The notes below the pieces were generated by a model. The model ran no database searches. It had not been told where the DNA came from and saw nothing but the letters and a program-made list of their open reading frames with translations. A DNA stretch of 64,000 bases, taken from contig NC_092017.1 of assembly GCF_042242105.1 (NCBI RefSeq), positions 15,648,432 to 15,712,431 of the forward strand, in the 5' to 3' direction. Numbering within the stretch: the stretch's first letter is position 1; each line of letters opens with the position of its first letter. Below are positions 13,033-31,932 of this stretch, piece by piece. The translations under genes and the position numbers were made by a program. The stretch comes from Pempheris klunzingeri. Lineage: Eukaryota; Chordata; Actinopteri; Acropomatiformes; Pempheridae.

Positions 13033-13707
13033 ATATTTTACATTGTACTCCACAATTTTACCTTTGCACCATATAGTCTTTAGTATTATTTTATTATCTT
13101 TGCTTTTTACTGGTAATTTTCCTTTCATACATATTGTTGGAGGGAGCCTGAGAATTTAGAGTTTCACTGCTCATGACTGTTTCACAGTAATTGTTGTAAA
13201 CTTGACAGTTAAAAGAAAATGTCCCTGGTATTTAAGCTCTCCAGTTATTGCAGAAATTGGCGAAATTATCCGTCTAATTTATTTCAACTTATAAACAGTA
13301 AACCACAATGATTGTATGAGGTGATAAAATTAATTCATATGGCATAAAATATAATATTAATAAAGACCATTACTCTAATAAAATCAGAGACATTAGCTGA
13401 CAAAGAAGAGTGAGTTGTAAGTGGAAAAGCTCTAACCTTCTTTTTCACTCTCTGTTGACAGCAGGACAAACGTTACTAGCCAGTTAGCTAAACTTAGCGA
13501 GCTAACGCGCCCGGCACAAGGTCATAAGAAGAGACGGCCACATTTATGGTCAAACCTCTCACTCTTTAAGCCACCGGGGTGTCTCTTACCTTTATCTGTC
13601 CGTGGGACTGTTCGACTGAGTAAATTCGCCGCATTATTTCCAGATTTCAGTGGACTCAGTCTGGCTGCAAAGGCAGCAGCAGACCTGAGAACACTCATCC
13701 CCACCAT
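9970..13707 (-). CDS. ndufb5: NADH dehydrogenase 1 beta subcomplex subunit 5 (complex I SGDH subunit)
   Basis: NDUFB5 is an accessory subunit of the membrane arm of respiratory complex I, in the inner mitochondrial membrane. Six coding exons on the minus strand (13590-13707, 12451-12533, 11900-11966, 11692-11753, 11017-11123, 9970-10090) join in phase to 558 bases, or 185 residues plus stop, close to the 189 of human. Residues 1 to about 45 form a basic, Arg/Ser/Ala-rich targeting peptide. [22 protein letters not shown] follows, then one membrane segment at about 68-90 ([17 protein letters not shown]), then the conserved [23 protein letters not shown] and a C-terminus ending SPKSTPDN. The start MVGMSVLR aligns with human MAAMSLLR. 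An in-frame ATG at 13755 is an alternative start without family support. The gene is divergent from mrpl47, with 1.1 kb between the starts. Confidence 0.96.
11335..11480. repeat. Interspersed repeat remnant in ndufb5 intron 4
   Basis: The segment begins with TTTATATAGCACCTTTCAAA, a word I recognise from many teleost interspersed repeats, followed by A-rich sequence. It is a degraded fragment and cannot be assigned to a class by eye. Confidence 0.4.
12997..13026. repeat. (TA)n microsatellite in ndufb5 intron 1
   Basis: An uninterrupted TA run of about 15 units is followed by AAATAAAATATTT. It is simple-sequence DNA within ndufb5 intron 1. Confidence 0.85.
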
Positions 13708-13996
13708 CGCTACTGTGGGCAGTCTGCTCAACAACGCGCTCTCTGATTGGTTCATGAAAGAGTGAAGCAGAAATCACCATATTTGATAAGGGCGGATACG
13801 CTGTTCGCCACATCCGGGAACTTCAGCACCCGCAATGTCCCCGCCCCTTTCTGAGTGAGACTTTAATGTAAAATATCGATGCAAAACTACAATAGAAACC
13901 ACCTGCATTTAATTACTTTATGAATATAATTATAAACACACCATGTAATCCACGCTGCTTGACCAACAAAGCACAAGATACACAGAAAAATAAGAA

Positions 13997-14216
13997 GCCC
14001 TCTGATTGGCGGGAAAAAGGGGGTTTTCTCTTTCTGAAAGTAAGGGGTTCTATCATTGGCTGAAAATAAGGGGCTCTCTAATTGGCCAAGAAAAAGAAGC
14101 ATGCTGATTGGCCGAAAGAAATGGGTTTTCTTATTGGTCAAAAGAAAGAAGCACTCTGACTGGCTGTAAGTAAGGAGTTCTATGATTGGGTGAAAGTAAG
14201 AGGCTCTCTGATCATC
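13997..14216. repeat. 26-bp tandem array with an ATTGG (inverted CCAAT) box in most units
   Basis: Perfect ATTGG pentamers begin at 14005, 14055, 14081, 14107, 14133 and 14185, and a one-mismatch ACTGG sits at 14159. From 14055 to 14185 the spacing is exactly 26 bases. A degenerate unit fills the 50-base step before it, and another lies at 14211. Each unit reads roughly CTCTGATTGGC followed by an A/G-rich GAAAGTAAGG half. On the minus strand, the direction of ndufb5, these are CCAAT boxes 300-500 bases upstream of the ndufb5 ATG. NF-Y is the established CCAAT-binding factor; regulation of either flanking gene by this array is inference. An open frame across it at 13887-14225 is a by-product of the repeat. 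Confidence 0.8.
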
Positions 14217-14228
14217 GATCATCAATTG

Positions 14229-14229
14229 G

Positions 14230-14262
<33 letters not shown>
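14229..14262. repeat. (GATT)n tetranucleotide repeat
   Basis: About eight consecutive TGAT units lie immediately after the CCAAT-box array, between ndufb5 and mrpl47. Confidence 0.85.
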
Positions 14263-14789
14263 CTTTAAGCTAGAGATAGCGCTGGGCTCCGATATGCTGG
14301 TTGGTCAGTTAGTTGCTGGAACCCAGGTCAATGATGTATGGCCTTACATCAAAGCTAAGTTGGTTCAGAGTCAGGAAACACAGGTGACTCATTTCACACA
14401 GACAGATGACACACTAGCATATAGCGTTGGCATGTAGCCATAAAACCTTTCAATCAGGATCTTTTTCAGGACATGGCAGGGGAACAAATCAGAAATAAGT
14501 GATGTGGGATTAAACCCTGGTGCAGCCAACTCCACAGCATCTCTTTGGCAGAGCGTTATTAATTTAAATAGGTTTGTCTAAGTGTGGACACTGTTACTAT
14601 TTTGACAAAGGACTGTTTTCCTTTTTAAGGAGGCGTGGTGATGAGAGCAACTATGGATGATGTATTATTGCCGATCTGATCTATATTCTTTTTTAGTGGT
14701 ACTGTTGTGTAGGCACAATAGATAAAACTATAACAAGATAAAGTAAAAAAATAAATAAAAACATATATTTGGTTTAGAAAAAATGCATG

Positions 14790-14848
14790 ATGGGTAATGA
14801 GCGAAGGAGGAAGGAAGTACAACGGTAACGTTAAAGATGGCGGCGTCC
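14790..14848 (+). promoter_or_regulatory. mrpl47 core promoter and YY1-type initiator at the start codon
   Basis: The sequence AAAGATGGCGGCG contains the mrpl47 ATG at 14837-14839. It matches the established YY1 element that often overlaps start codons of mitochondrial and ribosomal-protein genes. GGAAGGAAGTAC just upstream, near 14809-14820, resembles ETS/GABP sites. No TATA box is apparent. The function is inferred from the motifs. Confidence 0.55.
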
Positions 14849-16964
14849 TCAGCAGCAGGACGCGTTTTGACTCTTTGCAGACAGTTTCAAAATGTCATTA
14901 GGATATCCTCAGCGATAAATACTCAGCACTGCGCTGCTAATGTGACCAAATACCAGTCTAATCTTTACAGGTAAGAAGCCGTTGCGGTGTGTAAAACATG
15001 ATGTGTAAGCCATATTGAAGCTAACATGTTGATACAGAAGCTAAAGCTGGCTGTGCTCCTCATTTACGGGTTGTGCGGATCGTGTTAAAGAGTCATTATT
15101 TGTGAATAAGATATCACCATCAAGTCCTACATTTACGATGCCTCCTGCAGACGTGTGCTGGGTTAATTTATATACATTGGATTAGAGAGTCGTGAGCCTT
15201 TATGTTGTGAATATGACCGCTTAAGTTTTAAATCAGAAAGTTGTGTTTGCTGTGTTCAAAGACACGAAGTCACCACAGGTAACAGATAACGACTTGAACA
15301 GTGTTTATATGCCTGACCTCCCTACCAGTCAGTTAGAACTGAAGAAGCCTCTTGGATGAGAGGCGAAACGTCTTCTTGTACCTTCAACAAGTCCAGTTGA
15401 CTTTTTGCTACTTTATTTTGCACCCACCAGGGAAAAGTCTCCGCTCGTTGCCCTCTCTTTGTACAGTCCCACCAGCTCTGTGGGTCAGTGTCGAGCCCTG
15501 CACACAACCACCAGCAGGAGAGGGCTGGACGAGTTCTTCGACCTCCATGAGAACTGGGGAGAGACCACCGTGAAGTCAGGTTAAACGCTAAAGCATTAGG
15601 TGTATCACAGCCTAAGCACTATTTTGGCACAAATGTACCCACTAGGCATGATGGCAGTCTTTCACACTTTTTTTGGTTTGTCATAATTTTGTAGCTGCAC
15701 CATGGACTGCCAAACAACTGAGAACAAAGAGCAATGAAGATTTACACAAACTCTGGTAAGCGCTGTTGAGATTACACTGGTCCCTCGGGGTGTATGAACA
15801 TTCATCGGCTGTGTGTGACGCTCTTCTTCTGTCTCAGGTATGTGCTGTTGAAAGAAAAGAACATGCTGCTCACACTTCAGCAGGAAGCCAAAAGGCAAAT
15901 GGTTCAGATGCCGAGTCCAGAAAGATTAAAGAAGGTTGGTACGACGCTCAAGTGACATCTTCACCATCGCTGCAGAAATGGTGAATGACAGCTCATCTTT
16001 TGACAACGCTAAGCGGGATGCAGAGTTTGTACTTGCAGTATTGTGGGTGTTTTTAGTGGTAAAGAGGAGCCCTGGCTGAGGTAAATCTTGCTGTGGTCCT
16101 CCTCCCAGGTTGAGAGGTCAATGACCAGACTTGAGACGGTGGTGACTGAGAGAGAGACTGCACTGCGTCTGCTGCAGACGGGGCAGGAGAAAGGCCGACC
16201 AGGAGCCTGGAGGAGGAATCTATTTGGATACGTCTACTGGTGAGGGCAGAGTCTCCATATACGTTATGTCACACGGACACTTACAGCAGTCGTAATGAAC
16301 ACTTTGAAGCTCCCTGTGGAGTTTTGACCTTTAGTCGAGCTATTTTTCTGAGTGGGTCCCTGTTTTGTTAATCCTGTGCACAGGATGTACAAGCATGTGT
16401 GCACACATGTGACTGATATGATACACATTCCTGCCCGTTTCTCACTATTCCACTTTCAACATGTGGGGGTAACGCACCGAGATAGTGGTCTGGGATGTGG
16501 TTGTAGTACTGCGAAAGGCTTTGGAAAATGAAATGTGGGAATTAGCATCATTCATGTTACACTTGTTTTCTTTCCCTTAGGTATCGATTCAAAGAGTACG
16601 CCATTCCTTGGTACATGAATAAGAGGTACAAGAGAAAGAAGTTCTACACACCCAATTTTGTCCAGCCACACATAAGGTAAGATGTGGCACACATGCAATA
16701 TGAGCCCCTTTTTATGCTGCGTAAAAGATGTTAGTAGATGCAAAATGTATTGTGTGGAGTGTAATCCACAGTTATATTATGCAAAATTCTATTCTTACAA
16801 AAATCGAAATGTTTTTTTTTTCACTCTCTCTTCATTCTTTTCTGTCTTGCAGGCTGCGCATAGAGAAGCATCTTCGAGAGAAGGCCAGGAAAGCCAACCT
16901 CGAGAAGAAAACTCAGGCCAAACTCAAAGAGAAGTTTACTCAAATGAAAGTTCCCGCGTCTTGA
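14837..16964 (+). CDS. mrpl47: Mitochondrial large ribosomal subunit protein uL29m
   Basis: MRPL47 is the mitochondrial uL29 protein of the 39S subunit, in the matrix, where it helps build the peptide exit-tunnel region. Seven exons (14837-14970, 15467-15579, 15695-15755, 15838-15934, 16109-16239, 16581-16676, 16853-16964) join in phase to 744 bases, or 247 residues plus stop; human has about 250. Residues 1 to about 60 are a basic Ser/Arg-rich targeting sequence ending near [14 protein letters not shown]. The uL29 helical core follows at about 65-125 ([20 protein letters not shown]), then the vertebrate motif [20 protein letters not shown] and a lysine-rich coiled tail ending FTQMKVPAS. Every junction is GT-AG. 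The gene is convergent with actl6a. The order ndufb5, mrpl47, actl6a matches human. Confidence 0.97.
15336..15412 (+). repeat. Interspersed repeat fragment in mrpl47 intron 1
   Basis: The fragment contains ACTGAAGAAGCCTCTTGGAT, GAGAGGCGAAACGTCTTC and ACAAGTCCAGTTGAC. I recognise this word order from a very common teleost interspersed repeat. It ends about 55 bases before mrpl47 exon 2. Its class cannot be settled by eye. Confidence 0.55.
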
Positions 16965-17304
16965 AATTTCCAGTGCTCATTTTACTGTTTAGGAGTTGTG
17001 GGCCTGACATCTGTACAGACATGAGGTTTTCTCCACATTGTATCTGCTGAGTTACTTTGTACACTTGAGTCTGAATCAGCTCCTACGCTATAGTATGAGT
17101 GTACTTGTCCAGCTGTTCTTTGATCCTGTAAGATAAATTATGCTACATCATGAAATGTTTTGGTCATTGTTTTCATACTTAGTAGTTAAACACACCATGT
17201 ATTTAGTTTTCATCATTGTTACTAGTTCATAAGATGTTTTATGCAACTTGCAACCTCATATCAAACAATCTTATAAACTAATATAAAAAAAAAACTTCAA
17301 CAGT

Positions 17305-17310
17305 ATTAAA
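17305..17310 (+). terminator. Candidate mrpl47 polyadenylation signal (ATTAAA)
   Basis: No AATAAA was found between the mrpl47 stop at 16964 and this point. ATTAAA at 17305-17310 is the first common variant, and a second lies at 17434-17439. If the second is used, the mrpl47 and actl6a transcripts would nearly meet or overlap at their 3' ends. Confidence 0.4.
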
Positions 17311-17445
17311 ATAGTAATGTACGTGTAAACGTGTGCTTATTATACTTTTATGACAAACTCGTTTAGAGAATATTTAACAAAGTTTATTTTTAAAAAGATA
17401 TGTAGCTAATGACAATGACAAGCAAAAGTGAAAATTAAATACAGA

Positions 17446-17451
17446 TTTATT
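17446..17451 (-). terminator. Candidate actl6a polyadenylation signal
   Basis: TTTATT on the plus strand is AATAAA on the minus strand, about 620 bases past the actl6a stop codon. A second candidate lies at 17383-17388. Confidence 0.5.
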
Positions 17452-18072
17452 GAGTTGACACTCGACACCAATAAGCACAGGCGAGAACTGGCTGGCCTTT
17501 GCTTATGATGAGCTTAGTTACTACACCAAAAAAAAAAAAGAGGTTTATGGACATAAAATATTCACCCCAGATTGTAAGGTTTTTGCTCCAAATACACATC
17601 ACCCAAATTTTACTTTGTCAGTATTCTGCAGAAACCATGCAGAGCAAATTTCTCTCACGTTGGGTTTCTGCCCAGAGTGATCAAAAACTTGACTTTAGGG
17701 CCTACATGCTGATATTTCATGGCCCTTCGACCATGTCAGGTTGGAGAAAAAAAAATACATGGACAATGCGTATCAAGATGAAGCTTTTTGAAGATGCAAG
17801 GTTTCCACAAAACACCAACAATCCTAAAGATAAGGCAACAGACTGACTTCATATAAACAGAGAAATTTGAATTTACTTTGTAAATGTTTGTCTGATTTTC
17901 ACAATAAATCCCAGACAGGTGGCATGTGGACAAACTCAATTATTTCTTAAAACAAAGTCAAGAACGATCATCCGTGGGTGTTCCTGAGTCCAGGGTCAGA
18001 GGTGAACGGCTCGTGGTGTTGAGAATTGTGGCAAAGACGAGTGTCGGGGAGGGTGGTGGTACGGTGTCAAAA

Positions 18073-26865
<8,793 letters not shown>

Positions 26866-27098
26866 CCTTTAAAGTATCTCAGCGGCAAAATGTTTTAATA
26901 TAAGTTAGCAAAGCAGAATCACAACAAAGGAAATGTGTTAGCATGGATCAATGTAACAAAGCGAGCGCCACACTGCGCAGAGGCGCCTGTCCAATCAGAT
27001 TGCAGCACAGCCTCGGTACTTCCGCTTCGGCTGTGACGCAATCATCAAGTGACTTCCATGCTCCTGAGCGGACGTGGCCCTGCGAACTTGATATCAAC
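26866..27098. promoter_or_regulatory. Divergent promoter between actl6a and aldh7a1
   Basis: Only 233 bases separate the actl6a ATG from the donor of the proposed aldh7a1 leader exon. The spacer is CpG-richer than its surroundings. It contains CCAATCAG at 26991-26998, an NRF1-like CTGCGCAGAGGCGCC near 26973, an ETS-like ACTTCCGC near 27018, and TGACGCAATC at 27034-27043, which resembles a C/EBP-ATF composite. No TATA box is seen. The layout fits a classical vertebrate bidirectional promoter. Activity in both directions is inferred. Confidence 0.6.
27050..27098 (+). other. aldh7a1: Proposed noncoding leader exon of aldh7a1
   Basis: The sequence ATATCAAC|GTGAGT gives a strong splice donor at 27099. 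Its natural partner is the acceptor TTTTCTTCCAG ending at 28063, which leaves CACCC before the aldh7a1 ATG at 28069. The left edge (transcription start) is a guess within the divergent promoter. A cDNA spanning 27098 to 28064 would settle it. Confidence 0.5.
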
Positions 27099-28068
27099 GT
27101 GAGTGGTGAAGAACTGTTTATAACTAACATAAACTAACTTTTGAATAATTAAACACTGTCTGTGCAGGCGGTGTAATCGAAGGCTTTGTGTGAGCTCGGT
27201 GATGTTAGCGGGTGTGAACGTCAGGACCTTGAGTCACGGTCGATCAGACTTAACAAGATTGGTGCTGACCACGGCGCTGACGTGCACTATTTGGTGCAAA
27301 CCTAAAGTTAATCTTTTGGTTACATTTTGCGACGCTTTCTTCATGTTTCGTCTTATTTCTGCATCACCCGTAAATTCGAGGTTTCAACAGCCTCGTGCTT
27401 GTCCAAAGTTGGATGAACTGCGCAGGCGCCTAGGTGGATATTTTAGGTAACTTAACTGGTTAAGTTGTGTGTGAAGAGCAGCCCAAAGTTTCATATCACA
27501 GAAAGTATTAACACTTTAGACACTGCAAGCAGTGGATTTTTGCTTGCTTAAAAAATATTGTGTGTAAAATCTTGTGTAACTCAACTAATTGTTTCCACTT
27601 GAAAAAGAAACGTAATGCATTCACAGAGAGGGATTACGACAAAAGGCATCTATTTTTAAACCAGCAGTCTTTGGGCAACACCTGCTGTTTAGTCTATCCT
27701 GCATTGGACCACAGCAAACTTTATTTTAGTTATTTTATTTTGAAATTGAAAGTGTATTCTTTATCCCCTGAAACAGAACTGGGAATGTTGACAGAACTGG
27801 AGCTGAGATAATTAATTGACATAAAATTAATAAACTATACTTTTGATGATCAATTATTTGGACATCTGGTAAGGAAAATGGTGAACATTCTCTGGTTCGG
27901 GATTCTCAAATGTGAGGATTTGAGGACCTTTTTTCTGTTATGTAATTGTGAACCACGCTTATCCTCTCCTTGTGGTACGATTGTTCCGTCAGCAATTATT
28001 TACAAGTATTCTTAAAACAATTCTGAACTTGTGAAATTAATGTTTAACTTGGTTTTCTTCCAGCACCC

Positions 28069-29697
28069 ATGCAGCGCTGCCTCACTCTGACCCTTGCCCG
28101 GCACAACAGGCTCCTTCTGAGAACTACATTTGCATCTGTCCGCTGCCAGCAGTCAGCCGCCATGTCAAATCTCCTCATCAGCCAGCCCAAATACGCTTGG
28201 CTGAAAGAGCTGGGCCTGTCTGAGGACAATCCTGGTGTTTACAACGGGAGCTGGGGAGGCAGCGGGGAGGTTGTCACATCATACTGCCCCGCCAACAATG
28301 AGCCGATCGCCAGAGTAACTCAGGCAACTTTGGCGGAGTATGAAGAAACTGTTCAGAAGACGAGGGAGGCTTGGAAGATGTGGGCAGATGTTCCGGCTCC
28401 CAAGAGAGGGGAGATTGTGAGGCAGATTGGAGATGCACTTAGAAAGAAGATCAAGGTCCTTGGGAGCCTGGTGTCTCTAGAAATGGGCAAAATCTATGTT
28501 GAAGGAGTGGGAGAGGTCCAGGAATACGTTGATGTCTGTGATTATGCTGTTGGCCTGTCTAGAATGATTGGCGGGCCCATCCTGCCTTCAGAAAGACCAG
28601 GCCATGCTCTGATCGAACAGTGGAACCCAGTTGGTCTTGTCGGCATCATCACTGCCTTCAACTTCCCTGTGGCTGTCTACGGCTGGAACAATGCCATCGC
28701 CCTAACCTGTGGCAATGTCTGCCTCTGGAAAGGAGCACCTACCACACCTCTCACGAGTGTCGCGGTTACCAGGATTGTGGCTGAGGTGCTGGAGCAGAAC
28801 AACCTGCCCGGTGCTATCTGCGCCATGACCTGCGGAGGAGCTGATATCGGCACAGCCATGGCAAAGGATGAGCGTGTGGATCTGCTGTCGTTCACTGGCA
28901 GCACCCATGTTGGCAAGATGGTGGCCATGATGGTGCAGGACAGGTTTGGCCGTAAACTGCTGGAGCTCGGGGGAAACAACGCTATCATCGTGTTTGAGGA
29001 TGCAGACCTGAATCTTGTCGTGCCCTCTGCTGTGTTTGCATCTGTGGGAACTGCCGGCCAGCGCTGCACTACAACCAGGAGGCTGATGTTGCACGAGAGT
29101 GTTCACGACACAGTGGTTGAAAGGATTGCCAAGGCCTACAAACAAGTCCGCATTGGAGACCCCTGGGATCCCAGCACCATGTATGGGCCCCTGCACACCA
29201 AACAAGCTGTGGAGCAGTATCTGGCCGCTATTGAGAAGGCCAAGCAGCAGGGTGGCACTCTGGTCTGCGGAGGAAAGGTGATGGACCGCCCTGGAAACTA
29301 TGTGGAGCCCACCATCATCACCGGGCTAGCTCATGACGCACCCATTGTCCATACCGAAACCTTCGTCCCCATACTGTACGTCCTGAAGTTCAAGACAGAA
29401 GAGGAGGCATTTGCCTGGAACAACGAGGTCAAGCAGGGCCTGTCCAGCAGCATCTTCACCAAAGATATGGGTCGGGTTTTCCGCTGGCTGGGGCCCAAAG
29501 GATCCGACTGCGGCATCGTGAATGTCAACATTCCTACAAGCGGTGCTGAGATAGGAGGGGCCTTTGGTGGAGAGAAACACACAGGAGGTGGAAGAGAGTC
29601 AGGCAGTGACTCGTGGAAGCAGTACATGAGGCGTTCAACCTGCACGATTAACTACAGCAAAGATCTTCCTCTGGCCCAGGGAATCAAGTTTGAGTGA
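28069..29697 (+). CDS. aldh7a1: Alpha-aminoadipic semialdehyde dehydrogenase (antiquitin), intronless
   Basis: ALDH7A1 oxidises alpha-aminoadipic semialdehyde in lysine breakdown, and also other aldehydes including betaine aldehyde. One uninterrupted frame encodes 542 residues (human about 539) and is strongly similar along its whole length. Residues 1 to about 31 are a basic mitochondrial targeting peptide; the second Met at residue 32 ([18 protein letters not shown]) could start a cytosolic form. Visible motifs are ITAFNFP (oxyanion Asn198), FTGST at 275-279 (NAD-binding turn), LELGGNN with general base Glu299, and the nucleophile Cys333 in GQRCTT. The C-terminus is GIKFE. All catalytic positions are intact. 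Mammalian ALDH7A1 has many introns and this coding sequence has none, so it looks like a retrogene. The acceptor at 28063 implies one leader intron. No 3' poly-A tract or target-site duplication remains, so insertion would be old. Whether it is the species' only copy cannot be seen here. Confidence 0.97.
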   Translation: MQRCLTLTLARHNRLLLRTTFASVRCQQSAAMSNLLISQPKYAWLKELGLSEDNPGVYNGSWGGSGEVVTSYCPANNEPIARVTQATLAEYEETVQKTREAWKMWADVPAPKRGEIVRQIGDALRKKIKVLGSLVSLEMGKIYVEGVGEVQEYVDVCDYAVGLSRMIGGPILPSERPGHALIEQWNPVGLVGIITAFNFPVAVYGWNNAIALTCGNVCLWKGAPTTPLTSVAVTRIVAEVLEQNNLPGAICAMTCGGADIGTAMAKDERVDLLSFTGSTHVGKMVAMMVQDRFGRKLLELGGNNAIIVFEDADLNLVVPSAVFASVGTAGQRCTTTRRLMLHESVHDTVVERIAKAYKQVRIGDPWDPSTMYGPLHTKQAVEQYLAAIEKAKQQGGTLVCGGKVMDRPGNYVEPTIITGLAHDAPIVHTETFVPILYVLKFKTEEEAFAWNNEVKQGLSSSIFTKDMGRVFRWLGPKGSDCGIVNVNIPTSGAEIGGAFGGEKHTGGGRESGSDSWKQYMRRSTCTINYSKDLPLAQGIKFE

Positions 29698-30049
29698 AGC
29701 GTTCAGGTTGTTGTTAAAGTGCTCAATGAGCCCAAAAGGACAACACTAAATGATTTAGTGGCAGGGTGTTGCTTTTCTGCCATTAGTCATTTCATTTGTG
29801 CGTTTAGAAAGGTCAGTTTGAATTCTAACAAAATTTGGAATGTTTTTGGATCCGTTTCATTTTTCATGTATCAAAGCTATGTCTGGTTGTTGCATTAGAT
29901 ATTAATCCTGGTTTTGAATTATCAGTTTTGAAATAGTTTTGTGTGAAAGGTCAAATACTGCTTGCTCAAATGCTAGAGTTTTCTATAAGCACTTATAAAG
30001 TGAGTTTGAGCCTAGATAACTGTACCAGATTCTTTATACTGTATGAAAA

Positions 30050-30055
30050 AATAAA
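30050..30055 (+). terminator. aldh7a1 polyadenylation signal
   Basis: AATAAA lies about 350 bases after the aldh7a1 stop codon. Further AATAAA copies lie near 30206 and 30300 and could give longer forms. Confidence 0.6.
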
Positions 30056-30554
30056 TCTTACCTTTATTTTGGAAAAATAATGGGAGTGGATGTCATTCAT
30101 GTGTAGACTAAAATAGCATGGAAGTAGCATTTCAACACAGACTGCTTAACAACCTTTTTTCCAGGATCTTAAAGAACTAATAGTTCACGGTTAATGGAGG
30201 GTGGCAAATAAAACACTGGCTGCATCTCGTTTACAGCGTTATTGTACTGTACTTTGCATCTAGAGCACTCTTTATGATAGTCACACTGTTCTTTCCAGAC
30301 AATAAAACAACAATAAAGGCTTCATGTTGACACATAGACTTGGCCAGCCTATTTTTTGTAAACTTTCATAGGATTAGAAGAAACAACGGTGGTCCTTTTT
30401 AAAGACCAGCGAGACATCAGCATTATTCAGCCATATCAACTGTTTCATTGCAGCCTGGTAACTTTTATGACCCTTTGTTGTCCAATGCATCATCTAAGTA
30501 TCAAAAACCACTTATTTGAACAAACACGTGAATGTCTGTCAAGAATTTTGTGTT

Positions 30555-30612
30555 AAAGATATTAAGATAAGATATTACTTTATCAGTCCCACGACGGGGA
30601 AATTTACAACCC
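30555..30612. repeat. Retrotransposon tail fragment
   Basis: ATTACTTTATCAGTCCCACG followed by GACGGGGAAATTTACA matches, from memory, a word found at the 3' ends of many teleost non-LTR retrotransposon copies. It is a short isolated remnant. Confidence 0.45.
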
Positions 30613-31517
30613 TATTAACACCCTCACATTTCTGGTGCAGCCCTGAAATCCTCTGTCACTGGTTGTATCTTAAAGGCGAAGATGAAATTGTTGCTGCCCT
30701 AATTTTGAGATTGCAACCATTTAAGTCACTTCTACTGGTTACCACAGAGCCTCAATGTATCGTGTGCAATTGGGTTACTGTATGTAAGTATCGTAGACAT
30801 AATAAAGAACATGTAGCCTACATGACTTCTGGGTTCAAAAGACAAATATATATATAAAACTACACTACAGTAGACCATTAGCAAAAGAGGCAATTAGTGA
30901 TAATATATACGGCAAGTAATTAGCACCCATTTATTGTATTTTAGCCAATGGACTTTACAACCATTCTCTGAAGAGAAGAAATTATTCCAAAATGTATTGG
31001 CAATAGGAGTATTGCTTAGTGGTATCGCTGTAGTGGCAGGAGGGCACAATCCTAATGTTTGTACTGTTTGTGATGAAAAGACTCAGTTGTACATTATCAG
31101 AAAGGAGCCTCTGGTCATTAATGAGTTTAGATAACGGGTAAGAAACAGTCATGTAGACTTTTCACAGGAGACATTTTGATTAGTCAAAGCACACTTATTA
31201 CCAAGAGTGGGTCAAAATGCACAATACTAGGAACCTGAGACGGTTTTCAGCCATCATTATTTTCATTATTTTAGATTATTGAACATTTTATTTTAATGTT
31301 TATTTTTCTCTCCCGTGAGAAGTCAAAATGTCTTGAAAAAGGCCAGTTGTGTCAGATTTCAGTGTCAGAGGAGGTTCACACATATATTGCTTTATATCAG
31401 ATCAAATTCATTTAAAAACTACCCGGTGAGTGTGTATATGGGTTTTATGTCAGGACTTATTTGACATTTATTTAAAATGTCCTTTAAAGAAATAGTTTCA
31501 GTAACCTCATCTTGGAT

Positions 31518-31580
31518 CCATCCACTTTACTAGATCTCCGCCCAGGGCATGCTGGGATAGGCTTCAGCTCTACTTTGAAT
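31518..31580. repeat. Interspersed repeat fragment
   Basis: CCGCCCAGGGCATGCTGGGA followed by TAGGCTTCAGCTCTAC resembles a word I associate with a very common fish repeat. It is degraded and short, so the class is uncertain. Confidence 0.4.
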
Positions 31581-31890
31581 CAATGAAACAAACTATACTT
31601 ACATGCAGAGCTGTTTCGACTTTATTAAAGGAAATATGTACTGTAGATGTTTTTGGTAATCAAGATGACATAGGTGTAGTTGCTTCACCATGAGCCCATC
31701 CTGGAAGTCAGTATCACAGCATGTTTGCCATAAATAACAGAGAATTTCTGGAAGTTATCCTCTGATGTGTTAAACTATAGTACTGAATAAAAAGAAACTG
31801 TCCCTTTAATAGAAATACTACTCCATCTCCCATCCTCCATGCCCCCCATATGCTCACCCTCCCACTCAGCAGCTCTCTACTTCATACTCC

Positions 31891-31932
31891 GTCTCTCTCT
31901 CTCTGTCTCTCTCTCTCTCTCCCTGTCTCTCC
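31891..31932. repeat. (CT)n polypyrimidine tract
   Basis: A CT dinucleotide run with TGTCTCT interruptions lies in the aldh7a1-gnb4 spacer. Confidence 0.8.

Noticed and set aside
13887-14225. 112-codon minus-strand frame with repeated FF/PI-like units
   Set aside because: It is the translation of the 26-bp CCAAT-box tandem array. The protein repeats follow from the DNA repeat and resemble no known protein.
28677-29205. Long antisense frames over aldh7a1
   Set aside because: They are shadows of the strongly biased aldh7a1 codons on the opposite strand. No independent start context or similarity is seen.
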